Positions 1 to 9,794 are shown, counted from the stretch's first letter. The stretch is DNA of 64,000 nucleotides from Actinoallomurus vinaceus (GCF_039542055.1 NZ_BAABHK010000010.1:310001-374000), one strand, 5' to 3'. Notes: generated by a model not told the origin, from the sequence alone. A program made the numbers and translations.

Positions 1-1
1 G

Positions 2-433
2 TACCTCGACAAGGCGTATGACCGGGTCGCCGGCTTCGTGCACCGCGTCCAGGACGTCATCGACCTCAACACGCCGCAGCGGCTCTATGAGTGCCTCGGC
101 CTGATTCGTGACGGGTCGCCCTTCACCGTCGACGACCCGGAGGTGTACGTCATCCGCTGGGCGGCGTACCGAGCCGGGCTCTACCGCACGCCGTTCGGCG
201 GCACGAACGAGGACGCCCTCAAGGAGTGGGGTAAGGACGGCTGGGTGGTGGAGCCGCCCCCGTTCACGGGCGACGGCTTCGCCTCCGGCAGCGCGGGCAG
301 CATCCCCGAGTACAAGGCTGAAAGTTTCAGGCTTCCGCACAGCTCGGAGATGTACGTCATCAGCAGCGACGGGTCCGAACGGTTCGTCGCCAGGTACGAC
401 GCGGATCGGCTCGTGTGGGAGAAGGACAATTGA
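2..433 (+). CDS. Hypothetical protein, 5' end cut by window edge
   Basis: The frame is open from base 2, so the true start lies outside the window; GTG at 38 is only the first possible start inside it. The visible part (about 143 residues) is acidic and soluble, with no signal peptide, membrane segment or recognisable catalytic motif. Its stop TGA overlaps the TTG start of the next gene by 4 bases, so the two are very probably co-translated. A larger protein whose C-terminus is followed by a small overlapping gene would fit a toxin/immunity arrangement, but nothing in the residues proves this. I do not recognise the family. Confidence 0.6.
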   Translation, partial: YLDKAYDRVAGFVHRVQDVIDLNTPQRLYECLGLIRDGSPFTVDDPEVYVIRWAAYRAGLYRTPFGGTNEDALKEWGKDGWVVEPPPFTGDGFASGSAGSIPEYKAESFRLPHSSEMYVISSDGSERFVARYDADRLVWEKDN

Positions 434-798
434 TCAGGGACGGCTACGTCGCTCGTTGGCAGGGCACCGACTACGACGCGGTGCCCGGTGTCGACGGTGA
501 GGTCCGGCTGTACTCCACCGTGCCCGTGGACGGCTTCACCGAGGTACGGCCCGACCGGTTCCTGCTGGTCGTCCGCGAGGACGAGGTCGACGGCCTGCGG
601 TACGTCCGGACCCGCTGCACCTGGCGCGGCGAGCCGTTCGTCGTCATCGGCGAGCACGAGGGCTGGGTACGCGTCGAGTACAGCGGCGGTCGCGCATCCG
701 TTGCCGCAACTCTCGGGCTCGAACGCGTGGACATCGGCGTCTACCAGGCCTGGGTGTCCCGGGACGAGATCACCGGACTTCACCAGGAGCTCATCTAG
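430..798 (+). CDS. Small hypothetical protein, translationally coupled to the upstream gene
   Basis: About 122 residues, soluble, rich in Trp, Asp and Glu. I chose TTG at 430 because GGAGAAGGA (417-425) sits just upstream and TTGA overlaps the previous stop; a GTG at 415 in the same frame would put that ribosome site inside the gene. Residues near the middle (RTRCTWRGEPFVVIGEHEGW) look like a compact beta-rich domain. The family is not recognised. Small size, acidity and coupling are compatible with an immunity protein for the preceding gene product; this is inference only. Confidence 0.6.
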   Translation: MIRDGYVARWQGTDYDAVPGVDGEVRLYSTVPVDGFTEVRPDRFLLVVREDEVDGLRYVRTRCTWRGEPFVVIGEHEGWVRVEYSGGRASVAATLGLERVDIGVYQAWVSRDEITGLHQELI

Positions 799-928
799 AG
801 GTTGCTGCGATATAACTCTGTTAGCACGGTTGATTGATCGGCTTTCACGTGATCGCATGATTCATGTCTGACTCCCCGGGGTAAGCCGGGGTGGGTGTCT
901 TTGCGGTGCGATGGGGAGGTTGTGAGCA
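799..928. other. Leader of the Ser/Gly-rich secreted protein gene
   Basis: An intergenic stretch with a GC-rich hairpin (CCCCGG-GGTAAG-CCGGGG, about 873-890) followed by a GGGGAGG ribosome site at 913-919. The hairpin could be a weak terminator for the upstream pair or a leader structure. No clear riboswitch consensus was recognised. Confidence 0.35.
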
Positions 929-1933
929 GTGCTCGCACGATCGGCACGAAACCCGCTGGTCATCGTCCTAGGCGCAGGGGTCGTCCTGATCGTCGGCAAC
1001 GCTCCCCCAGCCCTGGCAGCGAGCGACACCCCATCACCGACGCCCAAGACGGAATCACCGTCCACGTCGGCGTCACCGACGAAGAGCGCGACGGACACTC
1101 CGACTCCGACACCGCCGGCGCCGGTGCTTCACGTAACACTCAGCCGTACGAGCAGTGGCGCGATCCATGCGGGTAGTGCGGTCTCCTACACGGCGCATGT
1201 CTACAGCGAGAAGACCAGCGTCGACGACGTCAGGTTGAGCCTCGGCGCGAATCAGGGGTCCAGCCTTAGCGCTCGGTGCACGACGTCCGCAGGGCTGTGC
1301 AAGCTCGGCAGTGTCGACTCCTCAGGCGAGAACATCGACCTGACGATCACGGTCTCCTCCAAGCTGACCAGCGGGACGGTCACCGTGTCGGCCTATGCGT
1401 TCTCCGGGTCTGTTCACCGCTCCACGTCTTCAGCGTTCAAGGTGACCAAGAAGCCGACGCCGACCAAGTCCGCGACACCGAAGCCTTCGCATTCCAGCGG
1501 ATCGGGGTCGGGCAGTGGGTCGGGGTCCGGGAGCGGGAGTGGGTCGGGGACGTCGACGCCGACGGGAAACCTGAACTCCGGCACCGGGACGAACGGCGCG
1601 AACACCTCGCCGTCGGTCGCCGCGCAGAACAACCCGGCGCTGCCGAACATCGGGCAGGGCCAGAACAACACTCAGGGGCAGGATCCGGCAACGGCACCGA
1701 TGCAGAATGCCGGCAACTCGCAGTCGATGCAGAACGCCGCCGACGGGCCGGACGAGCTGACGTTCGACAAGCTGGCCAGCACGCAGGCGGCCTGGCTGGC
1801 CGCGCTGCTGGTGGCGTTCGGGCTGCTGCTGACGCAGGTGCGGCTCGGCAAGGCGAACACCAAGGACGCCAACGCCGTCGCCAAGCCGAAGGGCGCTCAC
1901 CGTAAGATCCGCGGCCCCCGCCGCGCGCGCTGA
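929..1933 (+). CDS. Secreted, membrane-anchored Pro/Thr/Ser-Gly-rich surface protein
   Basis: 334 residues. N-terminal signal peptide (about 1-31, hydrophobic LVIVLGAGVVLIVG then ALAA), a Thr/Pro/Ser-rich segment (32-66), a folded beta-type domain with two Cys (about 67-172), a Ser-Gly dipeptide tract (about 188-207), an Asn/Gln-rich linker, then a hydrophobic segment (about 286-305) and a basic tail ending RGPRRAR. This is the usual layout of an exported protein held in the membrane by its C-terminus; there is no LPxTG sorting motif. GTG start at 929 follows GGGGAGG. A strong terminator lies just downstream, so it is monocistronic. The role is unknown; a wall or adhesion protein is likely. 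Confidence 0.75.
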   Translation: MLARSARNPLVIVLGAGVVLIVGNAPPALAASDTPSPTPKTESPSTSASPTKSATDTPTPTPPAPVLHVTLSRTSSGAIHAGSAVSYTAHVYSEKTSVDDVRLSLGANQGSSLSARCTTSAGLCKLGSVDSSGENIDLTITVSSKLTSGTVTVSAYAFSGSVHRSTSSAFKVTKKPTPTKSATPKPSHSSGSGSGSGSGSGSGSGSGTSTPTGNLNSGTGTNGANTSPSVAAQNNPALPNIGQGQNNTQGQDPATAPMQNAGNSQSMQNAADGPDELTFDKLASTQAAWLAALLVAFGLLLTQVRLGKANTKDANAVAKPKGAHRKIRGPRRAR

Positions 1934-1949
1934 CGGACCTCGCGTAACG

Positions 1950-1993
1950 AACGGCCCCCGCTCCCGACGACAGCGTCGGGAACGGGGGCCGTT
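1950..1993 (+). terminator. Strong rho-independent type hairpin
   Basis: Near-perfect long stem: AACGGCCCCCG and CCCGACG on the left pair with CGTCGGG and CGGGGGCCGTT on the right. It ends the secreted protein gene. Confidence 0.8.
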
Positions 1994-2140
1994 TCGCACA
2001 CAAAATGCTGTCGGATCGCGCATCCGTCCTGGTCGGCAATGGGCCTGAAGGCCGTTTGTGTGCAGGCGGGACCGAACGTCGCCACGCGGCCGGGGAAAAC
2101 CGGTTGGCGGAGCTCTGCGAAGCCGGTGAGGCTCGGCTCC

Positions 2141-2719
2141 GTGAGCCCGATGCTGCCACCGACCGCTACCGACGACGACCTGGTGCGGGTGCTGGGGAAC
2201 GCCCCTCGCGCGACCGCGGCGTACTTCACGCTGCTCGGCAGGGGCATGACGGCGGTTCCAGCGATCCGGCAGCGTCTGCGGGACGCCGACGCGGGCGTGC
2301 GCGAGCAGTGCTGCCGCCTCCTCGACCAGTTGCTCGTCGAGGACGCGCTGGACGACCTGGTCGCGATGCTCGACGAAGAGAACGCCCGGGTACGCGTCGC
2401 CGCCCTCCACGCGCTGTCGTGTGGCCGCTGCAAGCAGGATTCCTGCCGCCCCGCCAAGGGCTCCGTGCTGCCCCCAGCGATCCGGCTGCTGGCGCAGGAC
2501 CCCGATCCGCACGTCCAGGCGATGGCTGTCGAGCTCGTCGGTCGGTTGGTTGGTGCATCGCAGTGCCGACGCGGAGGCGGCACTGGTCCGTTCGCGGGAC
2601 GGAGACGCGTCGCCGACCGTACGGAAGAAGGCGGGCTGGTACGCCCCTGGCGGGACGATCCACCGTAAGACCCGCGGGCAGGCCCGTCGCCCGCGTCGCC
2701 CCGGCAACCCGCACGAGCC
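2141..2719 (+). pseudogene. HEAT-repeat protein gene with a frameshift
   Basis: GTG at 2141 or ATG at 2150 starts a protein with alpha-helical HEAT repeats (DDLVAMLDEENARVRVAALH, then a second repeat around DPDPHVQAMAVELVGRLV). At 2544-2555 the tandem TTGGTTGG shifts the frame. In the frame as written the protein ends at 2668 with an unrelated Arg/Gly-rich tail. Removing one TTGG unit restores VGRLVHRSADAEAALVR followed by PTVRKKAGWYAPGG, a sensible third repeat and C-terminus. After the shift no stop occurs in that frame before the next gene, so the 3' end is also degraded or unclear. A sequencing error would look the same. HEAT proteins of this kind are scaffold-like, with no catalytic residues. 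Confidence 0.65.
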
Positions 2720-2847
2720 CTCCCGGCGGCCGGAAGCATCGGTGGCCGCGCGAAAGCGCGCGGCAGCCAAGAGGCGGCCCGCCTCATGCCGCCGACATCG
2801 CCGTACGGCCGACGCTCGCGGCTTAAGTCCCGGCGGCCGAACGAGCC

Positions 2848-2931
2848 GTGACCGCACGAGCCGCCCTGGCGACCGCACGCGCCGTTCCAGTAACCGCACG
2901 AGCCATCCCGATGACCGAACGACTCGGGCCG
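2848..2931. repeat. Four degenerate 21-bp tandem repeats
   Basis: Units begin at 2848, 2869, 2890 and 2911 with the shape GTGACCGCACGAGCCG plus five variable bases. They lie in the stretch between the broken HEAT gene and the convergent sigma factor gene. No gene is supported here. Confidence 0.6.
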
Positions 2932-3005
2932 AGGGAGACCGGGACGAGTCAGCGCGCCGACGCCGTCCGCCTCCGCCGTCTGCGGTGTCGCGTGTCAGGG
3001 CGAGG

Positions 3006-4250
3006 TCACCGGTCGTTCGTGAGACGGGCGGCTCGGGCGTTGAGGTAGCGCTGCTGGGGAAGGCTGGTCGTGCGCCGGGCCGCCGCCGCGTAGGCCGTAC
3101 GGGCCTCCGCGGGATGTCCGGCCATCTCCAGCAGGTGCGCGCGGACCGCGGTCGGGCGGTGGTCCGCCGGGAGCCGGTCCTCCTGTTGTTCCAGCCGGGT
3201 GAGCAGGTCGAGGGCCTCCTGTGGGCTGTGGGCCATGGCGACGGCGACGACGTGGTTCAGGCGCACGACGGGGTTGTCGCGGATCCGCAGCAGCAGTTCG
3301 TACAGCGCGAGGATCTGCGGCCAGTCGGTCGCCTCGGCGTTCGGCGCCTCGTCGTGCAGCGCGGCGATCGCCGCCTGGAGCTGGTACGGGCCGGGTGCCC
3401 CCTGGGAGAGCGCCCGGGTGATGAACGCGAGGCCCTCGGCGATGAGGTCGGTGTTCCATAGCGTGCGATCCTGTTCGGCCATGGGGATCAACGTGCCGTC
3501 CGGCCCGGTGCGCGCGGCGCGGCGCGCGTCGGTGAGCAGCATGAGTGCGAGCAGGCCCGTCACCTCGCCGTCGTCGGGAAGCAGCCGGTGGACGAGGCGG
3601 GCCAGCCGGATCGCCTCGGCCGCCAGGTCGGGCCGCTGCAGGTCCGGGCCTGCGGTGACGGCGTAGCCCTCGGTGAAGACGAGATAGAGGACGTGGAGGA
3701 CGGCGCCCAGCCGGTCGGCGCGGTCGGCGGCGCCCGGCGGTTCGAAGGGGAGGCCGCTGTCCCTGATGCGCTGCTTGGCGCGGGTGATGCGCCGGGTCAT
3801 GGTCGCCTCCGGCACGAGGAACGCGCGGGCGATCTCCGCGGTGCTCAGGCCGCCGACCGCCCGCAGCGTGAGCGCGATCTGCGAGGCGGGCGACAGCGCG
3901 GGGTGGCAGCAGAGGAACAGCAGGATGAGCGCGTCGTCCGCGTCGGCGGGCCGGTCCGCGGCGGGCGCGAGCCACCGATCGGGCGGGATCGACCGGGCGA
4001 CGAGGTCCTCGCGGCGGCGTCGCGCCTGTTCGCTGCGGAGCAGGTCGGTCAGCCGACGCGAGGCGACGGTGATCAGCCACGCCCGCGGGTCGGCGGGGAG
4101 ACCGTCCTTCGCCCACTGGGCGGAGGCGGCGAGGAACGCCTCCTGCACGGCGTCCTCGGCCGCGTCGAAGTGACCGTAGCGGCGGACGACCGCGCCGAGG
4201 ACCTGCGGCGCCAGTCGACGCATCAGGTCCTCGGTGCCGCCCTCGGTCAC
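3006..4250 (-). CDS. ECF-type RNA polymerase sigma factor with DUF6596-like C-terminal domain
   Basis: 414 residues. Sigma2 region (about 15-80, with AEDAVQEAFLAA and DPRAWLITVASRR), sigma4 region (about 110-165, LSTAEIARAFLVPEATMTRRI), then a long helical TPR-like C-terminal half (about 180-410) containing FTEGYAV. This is the architecture of the large ECF group commonly encoded beside YCII proteins. GTG start at 4250; the YCII gene ends 4 bases upstream, so the two are co-transcribed and probably translationally coupled. No anti-sigma gene is adjacent; the C-terminal extension probably regulates activity, as known for the family. Promoter targets cannot be read from the sequence. Confidence 0.85.
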   Translation of the reverse strand: MTEGGTEDLMRRLAPQVLGAVVRRYGHFDAAEDAVQEAFLAASAQWAKDGLPADPRAWLITVASRRLTDLLRSEQARRRREDLVARSIPPDRWLAPAADRPADADDALILLFLCCHPALSPASQIALTLRAVGGLSTAEIARAFLVPEATMTRRITRAKQRIRDSGLPFEPPGAADRADRLGAVLHVLYLVFTEGYAVTAGPDLQRPDLAAEAIRLARLVHRLLPDDGEVTGLLALMLLTDARRAARTGPDGTLIPMAEQDRTLWNTDLIAEGLAFITRALSQGAPGPYQLQAAIAALHDEAPNAEATDWPQILALYELLLRIRDNPVVRLNHVVAVAMAHSPQEALDLLTRLEQQEDRLPADHRPTAVRAHLLEMAGHPAEARTAYAAAARRTTSLPQQRYLNARAARLTNDR

Positions 4251-4254
4251 GAGC

Positions 4255-4677
4255 TCACAGGTCCGGCTCCGCCGCCGAGCCGACGATCGGCCGGATGTCC
4301 ACGTGCCACTCGTTGTCGAGGGTGGCTCCCTTCGGATGGGGGGTGTCCGCCAGGCGGGCGGCGATCTCGGTCGCCCGGTCGAAGCTCGCGCAGTCGACGA
4401 TCGTGTACCCGGCGAGAACCTCCTGGGTCTCGGCGTACGGCCCGTCGGTGACCACGGGGACGCCGTCCCGGAGACTGACCCTCCGGGCGTGCACCGGGGC
4501 GGTCAGGCCCTGGGCGTCGACGAACTCTCCGGACTCGACGAGGTCGTTGTTCCACTTACCCATGAACGCGTGCAGCGCCGCGGCGTCCTCCGGCGACCAG
4601 GCCGGCCGGTCGCCTGACGTCCCACTGATGGCGTCGTAGTCCCGCTGCGATCCATAGATCAAGATCATGTACTTCAC
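4255..4677 (-). CDS. YCII-related domain protein (DGPF/YciI family)
   Basis: 140 residues beginning KYMILIYGSQRD, the typical opening of YCII proteins paired with ECF sigma factors. DGPYAETQEVLAGYTIVD is the conserved family segment. I chose GTG at 4677 over an upstream ATG at 4779 because a GGAGAGGAGA ribosome site sits just before it and the extra residues upstream are unlike the family. It is first in a two-gene operon with the sigma factor, 4 bases apart. The biochemical role is unproven; a small-molecule sensing or partner role is usually proposed. Confidence 0.85.
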   Translation of the reverse strand: MKYMILIYGSQRDYDAISGTSGDRPAWSPEDAAALHAFMGKWNNDLVESGEFVDAQGLTAPVHARRVSLRDGVPVVTDGPYAETQEVLAGYTIVDCASFDRATEIAARLADTPHPKGATLDNEWHVDIRPIVGSAAEPDL

Positions 4678-4988
4678 GATCTCTCCTCTCCGCCGGCACC
4701 CGTTCCGGTGCCTCTCACCCGGGATGTCGGAGCCGGCGGCGCGATCCGGACACGTAGTTCGCGGATCCACTGAGGCCACCGTACGGACTCCGCCGCGACC
4801 TGGGGAAGCGCCCCCGTTCAGCGTGTTCTTGCGAGAAACCCCGGGCCTTCACTTCAGGCCCGGGAGGAATCGCATCCTGATCTTTGCGGTGCGCAGCGCC
4901 GCAGCAGCGTTCTGGAAGGCTATGGCCAGCGCGCTCCTACTTTCCCTGCGAATAGGGGTTCGATTTCCCAGTACAGTGACGTAAAGCG
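4678..4988. other. Intergenic region between the YCII gene and the TnpB element
   Basis: Carries the upstream region of the YCII-sigma operon and the left part of the TnpB element. The only structure seen is the inverted repeat at 4840-4864; no gene is supported. Confidence 0.4.
4840..4864. repeat. Perfect 9-bp inverted repeat, candidate left-end hairpin of the TnpB element
   Basis: CCCGGGCCT pairs with AGGCCCGGG around a 7-base loop, about 125 bases before tnpB. Hairpins like this mark IS200/IS605-type ends. It could instead be a left-over right end of another element or a terminator. Confidence 0.45.
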
Positions 4989-6173
4989 ATGATAACGTCG
5001 CGGTCCGTGAAGGTTGTGGTGCAGGTGAAACTGGTGCCGACGCCTGTGCAGGCGGCGGCGCTGAAACACACCCTGCGTACGGTCAACGAAGCCGCATGCT
5101 GGGTCTCTGGTGTGGCCTTCGCCCGGGGTGTTCCGCGTGAGTACGAACTGCGTAAGCACACCTATGCCGAGCTCAGGGAAACTGGTCTGGGCGCGCAGGT
5201 CGCCCAGCATGTGATCAAGAAGGTCCGGGACGCCTACACCAGCCTGCACGCCAACCTGCGGGCGGGGAACCTGGGCAAGAAGGGCTCCAAGCGGCGGATC
5301 AAGGTCGAGTCCAAGCCGATCGCTTTCCGGCCCCAGGCGGCCCAGCCGTATGACGATCGGTGTCTCAGCTGGCAGTACGACGCCCAGACCGTTTCGATCT
5401 GGACCACCGCGGGCCGATTGAAGGGCGTGCACTTCGCCTGCTCACCGAACGCGCTCAAGCAGCTGACCACCCACCGCAAGGGCGAGAGCGACCTGGTCGA
5501 ACGCGATGGAATGTTCTACCTGATCGCCACCTGTGAGGTGCCCGAAGCCGAGACGCGTGAGCCGGGCGGCTTCATCGGGGTGGATTTGGGCATCGTCAAC
5601 ATCGCCACGACCTCCACCGGTTACCGGGCCGCCGGACGCAAGCTGAACCGTTACCGCAGGCGGCAGCTCGCCCTGCGGGCCAAACTGCAGAAGAAGGGCA
5701 CCAAGTCCGCCAAGAGACTCCTGGCCAAGCAGCGCCGGAAGGAATCGCGGCGGGCCAAGGACATCAACCACCGCATCTCTAAGACGATCGTGACCGAGGC
5801 TGAACGCACCGGACGCGGAATCTCCCTGGAAGAACTCACAGGGATCCGTGAACGGGTACGGCTCCGCAAGCCCCAACGGGTCGCGCTGCACTCCTGGGCC
5901 TTCGCCCAACTTGGAGAATTCATCGTCTACAAGGCACGCCGGGCCGGTGTTCCTGTCGTGTTCGTCGACCCCGCCTACTCTTCCCAGCAGTGCGCCGAGT
6001 GCGGGCATGTCGACCGGCTCAACCGGGTGTCTCGAGCGGTGTTCACTTGCCGGGGTTGCGGCGTCGTTGCGCACGCGGACCGGAACGCTTCCCGTGTTCT
6101 GGCCCGAAGGGGCCAGGGCGCGTGGGATGCGGGGCGGACGTCACACGTCCCGGCCACCAGCCCACGAAGCTGA
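4989..6173 (+). CDS. tnpB: TnpB RNA-guided nuclease (OrfB of an IS200/IS605- or IS607-type element)
   Basis: 394 residues. The N-terminal Arg/Lys-rich region resembles the family opening VKLVPTPVQAAAL. A RuvC-like catalytic triad is complete: Asp in GVDLGIVN (about residue 199), Glu in SLEELTGI (about 281) and Asp in HADRNAS (about 363). The zinc-finger pair CAEC and CRGC lies between the last two, about residues 333-355. Known TnpB proteins use a right-end RNA to guide DNA cleavage and maintain the element. No TnpA gene is present, so this is a solo tnpB element. It sits between the YCII-sigma operon and the 3' end of the carotenoid oxygenase gene. ATG at 4989 lacks a clear ribosome site; GTG at 5007 is possible. 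Confidence 0.9.
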   Translation: MITSRSVKVVVQVKLVPTPVQAAALKHTLRTVNEAACWVSGVAFARGVPREYELRKHTYAELRETGLGAQVAQHVIKKVRDAYTSLHANLRAGNLGKKGSKRRIKVESKPIAFRPQAAQPYDDRCLSWQYDAQTVSIWTTAGRLKGVHFACSPNALKQLTTHRKGESDLVERDGMFYLIATCEVPEAETREPGGFIGVDLGIVNIATTSTGYRAAGRKLNRYRRRQLALRAKLQKKGTKSAKRLLAKQRRKESRRAKDINHRISKTIVTEAERTGRGISLEELTGIRERVRLRKPQRVALHSWAFAQLGEFIVYKARRAGVPVVFVDPAYSSQQCAECGHVDRLNRVSRAVFTCRGCGVVAHADRNASRVLARRGQGAWDAGRTSHVPATSPRS

Positions 6174-6234
6174 TGGCCAAGACGCGGCAGACCACCTCAC
6201 AGCCAGTGAGGCTCTAGCCGCAAGCTCGGCCCTT

Positions 6235-6245
<11 letters not shown>
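6174..6245 (+). ncRNA. Candidate guide-RNA 3' part and right end of the TnpB element
   Basis: Two hairpins follow tnpB: CCTCAC-AGCCA-GTGAGG (6195-6211) and CTCGG...CCGAG (6225-6245). In known systems the guide scaffold overlaps the tnpB 3' end and runs to the element boundary. The exact boundary and the RNA itself are inferred. Confidence 0.4.
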
Positions 6246-7553
<1,308 letters not shown>

Positions 7554-7557
<4 letters not shown>

Positions 7558-8123
7558 CGGGCGGCGGCCTTCTGGTGGCGGGCCTGGACGGTCTCGGGGT
7601 AGCGGGCGGTGAACAGCGCCGGGAGGACGAAGCCGGCGACCTTGACGGCGATGCTCAGCCCGGTTGAGTGGGGGGCGACGTCGACCAGTACGGCCAGCAC
7701 GACCGCCATCGCGGTGAAGGAGAGCGCCCACGCGGCGGTGATGACGGCGTTGACCCGGTAGAAGATCGGGCTGTCGTGGATCTCGGGCGGGGTCATCGTC
7801 CGGGCGATGCCGAGGGTGAACGGCTTGCGGATGGCCAGGGATCCCCAGGCGACCAGGGCGAGCCACGCGTCGGAGACGGCCGAACCGTAGGCGCCGAGGG
7901 GCGCCTTGGCCACGGCGAACGCCGCGATGGCGAGCGCGCCGAAGAACGCCGCCGAGGTCATCTCGATGATCAGAGCGTCCCAGGGGCGACCCTTCCGGCG
8001 GTCGGCCGCGACGAGCAGGACCGCCAGGACGGCGCCGACGAGCGCGCCGTACCGGGAGTCGTGCGAAGTGCTGATCACCGCGAAGGCGATCCAGGGGAGG
8101 AAGGTGCGGAGGTAGCTGAGCAC
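7554..8123 (-). CDS. Polytopic membrane protein, operon partner of the carotenoid oxygenase
   Basis: 189 residues with about five to six hydrophobic segments (around 8-40, 57-75, 88-100, 128-150 and 160-178) and a short basic tail. It is first in a two-gene operon with the oxygenase (4-base ATGA overlap) and is divergent from the PadR regulator. The family is not identified with certainty; the context suggests a membrane protein linked to carotenoid or apocarotenoid handling, which is inference. Confidence 0.7.
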
Positions 8124-8143
8124 GGGAGGCTCCTGGTGACGTT

Positions 8144-8188
8144 CCAGTAGTGACAGGTCGAAAGTAGAACCTCCACTAGCGACATGTC
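8144..8188. promoter_or_regulatory. Probable PadR operator in the divergent promoter region
   Basis: Two 16-bp direct copies, CCAGTAGTGACAGGTC (8144-8159) and CCACTAGCGACATGTC (8173-8188), differ at four positions and lie 29 bases apart between the divergent genes. The second contains the palindrome GACATGTC. The placement suits repression of both promoters. Confidence 0.6.
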
Positions 8189-8212
8189 AACTGTGGAATG
8201 TAAGCTCGGTCC

Positions 8213-8761
8213 ATGAGCCTCCGACATGCCGTACTCGGCCTACTGTCCGAAGGGCCCGCCAGCGGCTATGACCTGCTAAAGATATTCGAGATCTCCCTGG
8301 CCAACGTCTGGCCGGCCACCCAGAGCCAGCTCTACGGCGAGCTCGGACGGCTCGCCGACGCCGGGTTCGTCACGGTGGTGGCCGAAGGCCCCCGGGGACG
8401 CAAGGAGTACGCGATCACCGACGCCGGCCGGGCCGAGCTGCACCGCTGGCTGGTCGAGGTCGAGCCCACCCCGGTGGCCCGCCGCAGCGACATGCTGCTG
8501 CGCGTGTTCTTCCTCGGCGTGCTCGAGCCCGAGGAGGCCCGCACGTACCTCCGCCGCCGGGCCGAGGCCGCGGACGAGAACCACCGCAACCTCAGCGAGC
8601 TGCGCAAGGTCGTCTCCGAAGGGGAGGACTCGCTGTCGGTGTACGGCCGGATGGCCCTCGAATGGGGCCTGCGCTTCACCGCCACCCAGCGCGACTGGGC
8701 CGAATGGGCCGAGCAGGAGCTCGACCGGATCCGGAAGCCGCAAGGCGCCTCGGAGTCGTGA
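8213..8761 (+). CDS. PadR-family transcriptional regulator
   Basis: 182 residues. N-terminal PadR winged helix (about 3-80: SLRHAVLGLLSEGPASGYDL, then SQLYGELGRLADAGFV and GRKEYAITDAGR), followed by a helical C-terminal dimerisation domain (about 90-175, Vir_act_alpha_C type). It is divergent from the membrane-protein/carotenoid-oxygenase operon and separated by 89 bases holding a repeated candidate operator, so it probably represses that operon and itself. The effector is unknown. Confidence 0.85.
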   Translation: MSLRHAVLGLLSEGPASGYDLLKIFEISLANVWPATQSQLYGELGRLADAGFVTVVAEGPRGRKEYAITDAGRAELHRWLVEVEPTPVARRSDMLLRVFFLGVLEPEEARTYLRRRAEAADENHRNLSELRKVVSEGEDSLSVYGRMALEWGLRFTATQRDWAEWAEQELDRIRKPQGASES

Positions 8762-8786
8762 TCCCCTAGATCCTGGAGACGCGGAA

Positions 8787-8823
8787 GGCCGGCCCCTTCC
8801 GGAACGTTCGGAGAGGACCGGCC
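8787..8823. terminator. Hairpin between convergent padR and the first C39-like gene
   Basis: GGCCGG...CCGGCC outer stem with an imperfect CCTTCCG/CGGAGAGG inner stem. It can serve both strands and belongs to the same hairpin type that follows each C39-like gene. Confidence 0.6.
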
Positions 8824-8870
8824 GGACAAATCCGCCCGCGTCGGATCGACCGCCGCGGCGGGCCGCTGGA

Positions 8871-9536
8871 TCAGGTGTGGGGCTGGGCGGTGAGGTACCG
8901 GTTACCCGTCTTGATCGCGTTCCACGAGGCGGTCAGCGACGCGGTGTGGACGGTGTTGTTCGCGGGGTCCCACCAGATGAGCTTCTTCCCGGATGTGTTG
9001 TAGCCGAAGATGACCATGAAGTGCCCGGCCTTGTCACGCGAATGCGGCCCCCACGGCTTCGCACCGACCAGCACCCGGGCGATGACCCCGTGGTGCCTCT
9101 TCCCGACATTGTCGACCACCACGTTCCACACGAAGCCCGCGTTGTTGGGGTGGAAGTTCTGATATCTCTCGTCCAGCCGCGGGCTGAGGGCGCGGTTGAG
9201 ACCTTCCGGAAGCTTGTCGGAACCGGTTCCGTTCTTGTTGGTCTTCATCCACCCGGCGAGCGTCTTCTGGCTTGGCAGATGGCGCCCCCAGGTCGATATG
9301 ACCGCCCGCACCGACGCTGGACCACACCAGACGGACGTCTGCTGTTTCTGCCCGGTGAGCTTGAGTTTCTTCACGGCCGCCGTCTCGACCGGCGACGCCG
9401 ACGGGGCTTGCGCCACGACTACCGTGCGCACGGCGGCCGACGAGGGGACGGTGGCCGCCTGGGCTCCGGCCGGGAGGGCCAAGAGCAGTGGCGGGGTCAG
9501 GACGAGGGCGGAGGCGAGCAAACGAGCCTTTGCCAC
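8871..9536 (-). CDS. Secreted C39-like (papain-fold) cysteine peptidase, paralog 1
   Basis: 221 residues, GTG start at 9536 after GAAAGAGG. Signal peptide about 1-27 (cleavage near AQA-A). The mature part carries QQTSVWCGPASVRA (candidate nucleophile Cys, with Gln for the oxyanion hole), GHFMVIFGYN (His) and WWDPANN (Asp), the Cys-His-Asp pattern of the C39-like family. The family is extracellular; the substrate is unknown. It is one of three tandem copies (8871-11500), each with its own conserved promoter region and terminator. It is most similar to paralog 3: both share GRHLPSQKTLAG and the C-terminus TAQPHT. This copy has WCGPAS where the other two have YYCAPA, nearest the usual family motif. 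Confidence 0.78.
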   Translation of the reverse strand: MAKARLLASALVLTPPLLLALPAGAQAATVPSSAAVRTVVVAQAPSASPVETAAVKKLKLTGQKQQTSVWCGPASVRAVISTWGRHLPSQKTLAGWMKTNKNGTGSDKLPEGLNRALSPRLDERYQNFHPNNAGFVWNVVVDNVGKRHHGVIARVLVGAKPWGPHSRDKAGHFMVIFGYNTSGKKLIWWDPANNTVHTASLTASWNAIKTGNRYLTAQPHT

Positions 9537-9640
9537 AAGAGCCTCTTTCGGGGAGGTAGAAGGCGGTGGAAAGGACCGGTCCGGGTGATCAGTATTGGGG
9601 GCTCATAACGCCACAGACAGGGCCTGACGCCTCATTTCGC
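9537..9640 (-). promoter_or_regulatory. Conserved upstream region of C39-like paralog 1
   Basis: About 100 bases upstream of the start are nearly the same before all three paralogs (also 10515-10620 and 11501-11610). They include the segment CAATACTGATCA with GTTATG just upstream on the coding strand. The conservation suggests a shared promoter; the -35/-10 assignment is uncertain. Confidence 0.55.
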
Positions 9641-9754
9641 ATTGGGCCACCGGACCCACCGCGGGCCTGGGCGCGACCGGCCCGAGCAAGGGAAATCGCA
9701 TGGAGCGGCCCGCCGCCCCGAACACGCCGATGACCGGCCCGCCCCAACACGCCG

Positions 9755-9794
9755 ACGGCCGGTCCTCTCCGGTGTCTCGGAGAGGACCGGCCGT
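9755..9794 (-). terminator. Perfect 17-bp stem terminator of C39-like paralog 2
   Basis: ACGGCCGGTCCTCTCCG pairs fully with CGGAGAGGACCGGCCGT around a 6-base loop, 45 bases beyond the stop of paralog 2. Confidence 0.8.

Noticed and set aside
866..928. Cyclic-di-AMP riboswitch upstream of the secreted protein
   Set aside because: There is a GC hairpin, but the conserved core sequence expected for that riboswitch was not recognised.
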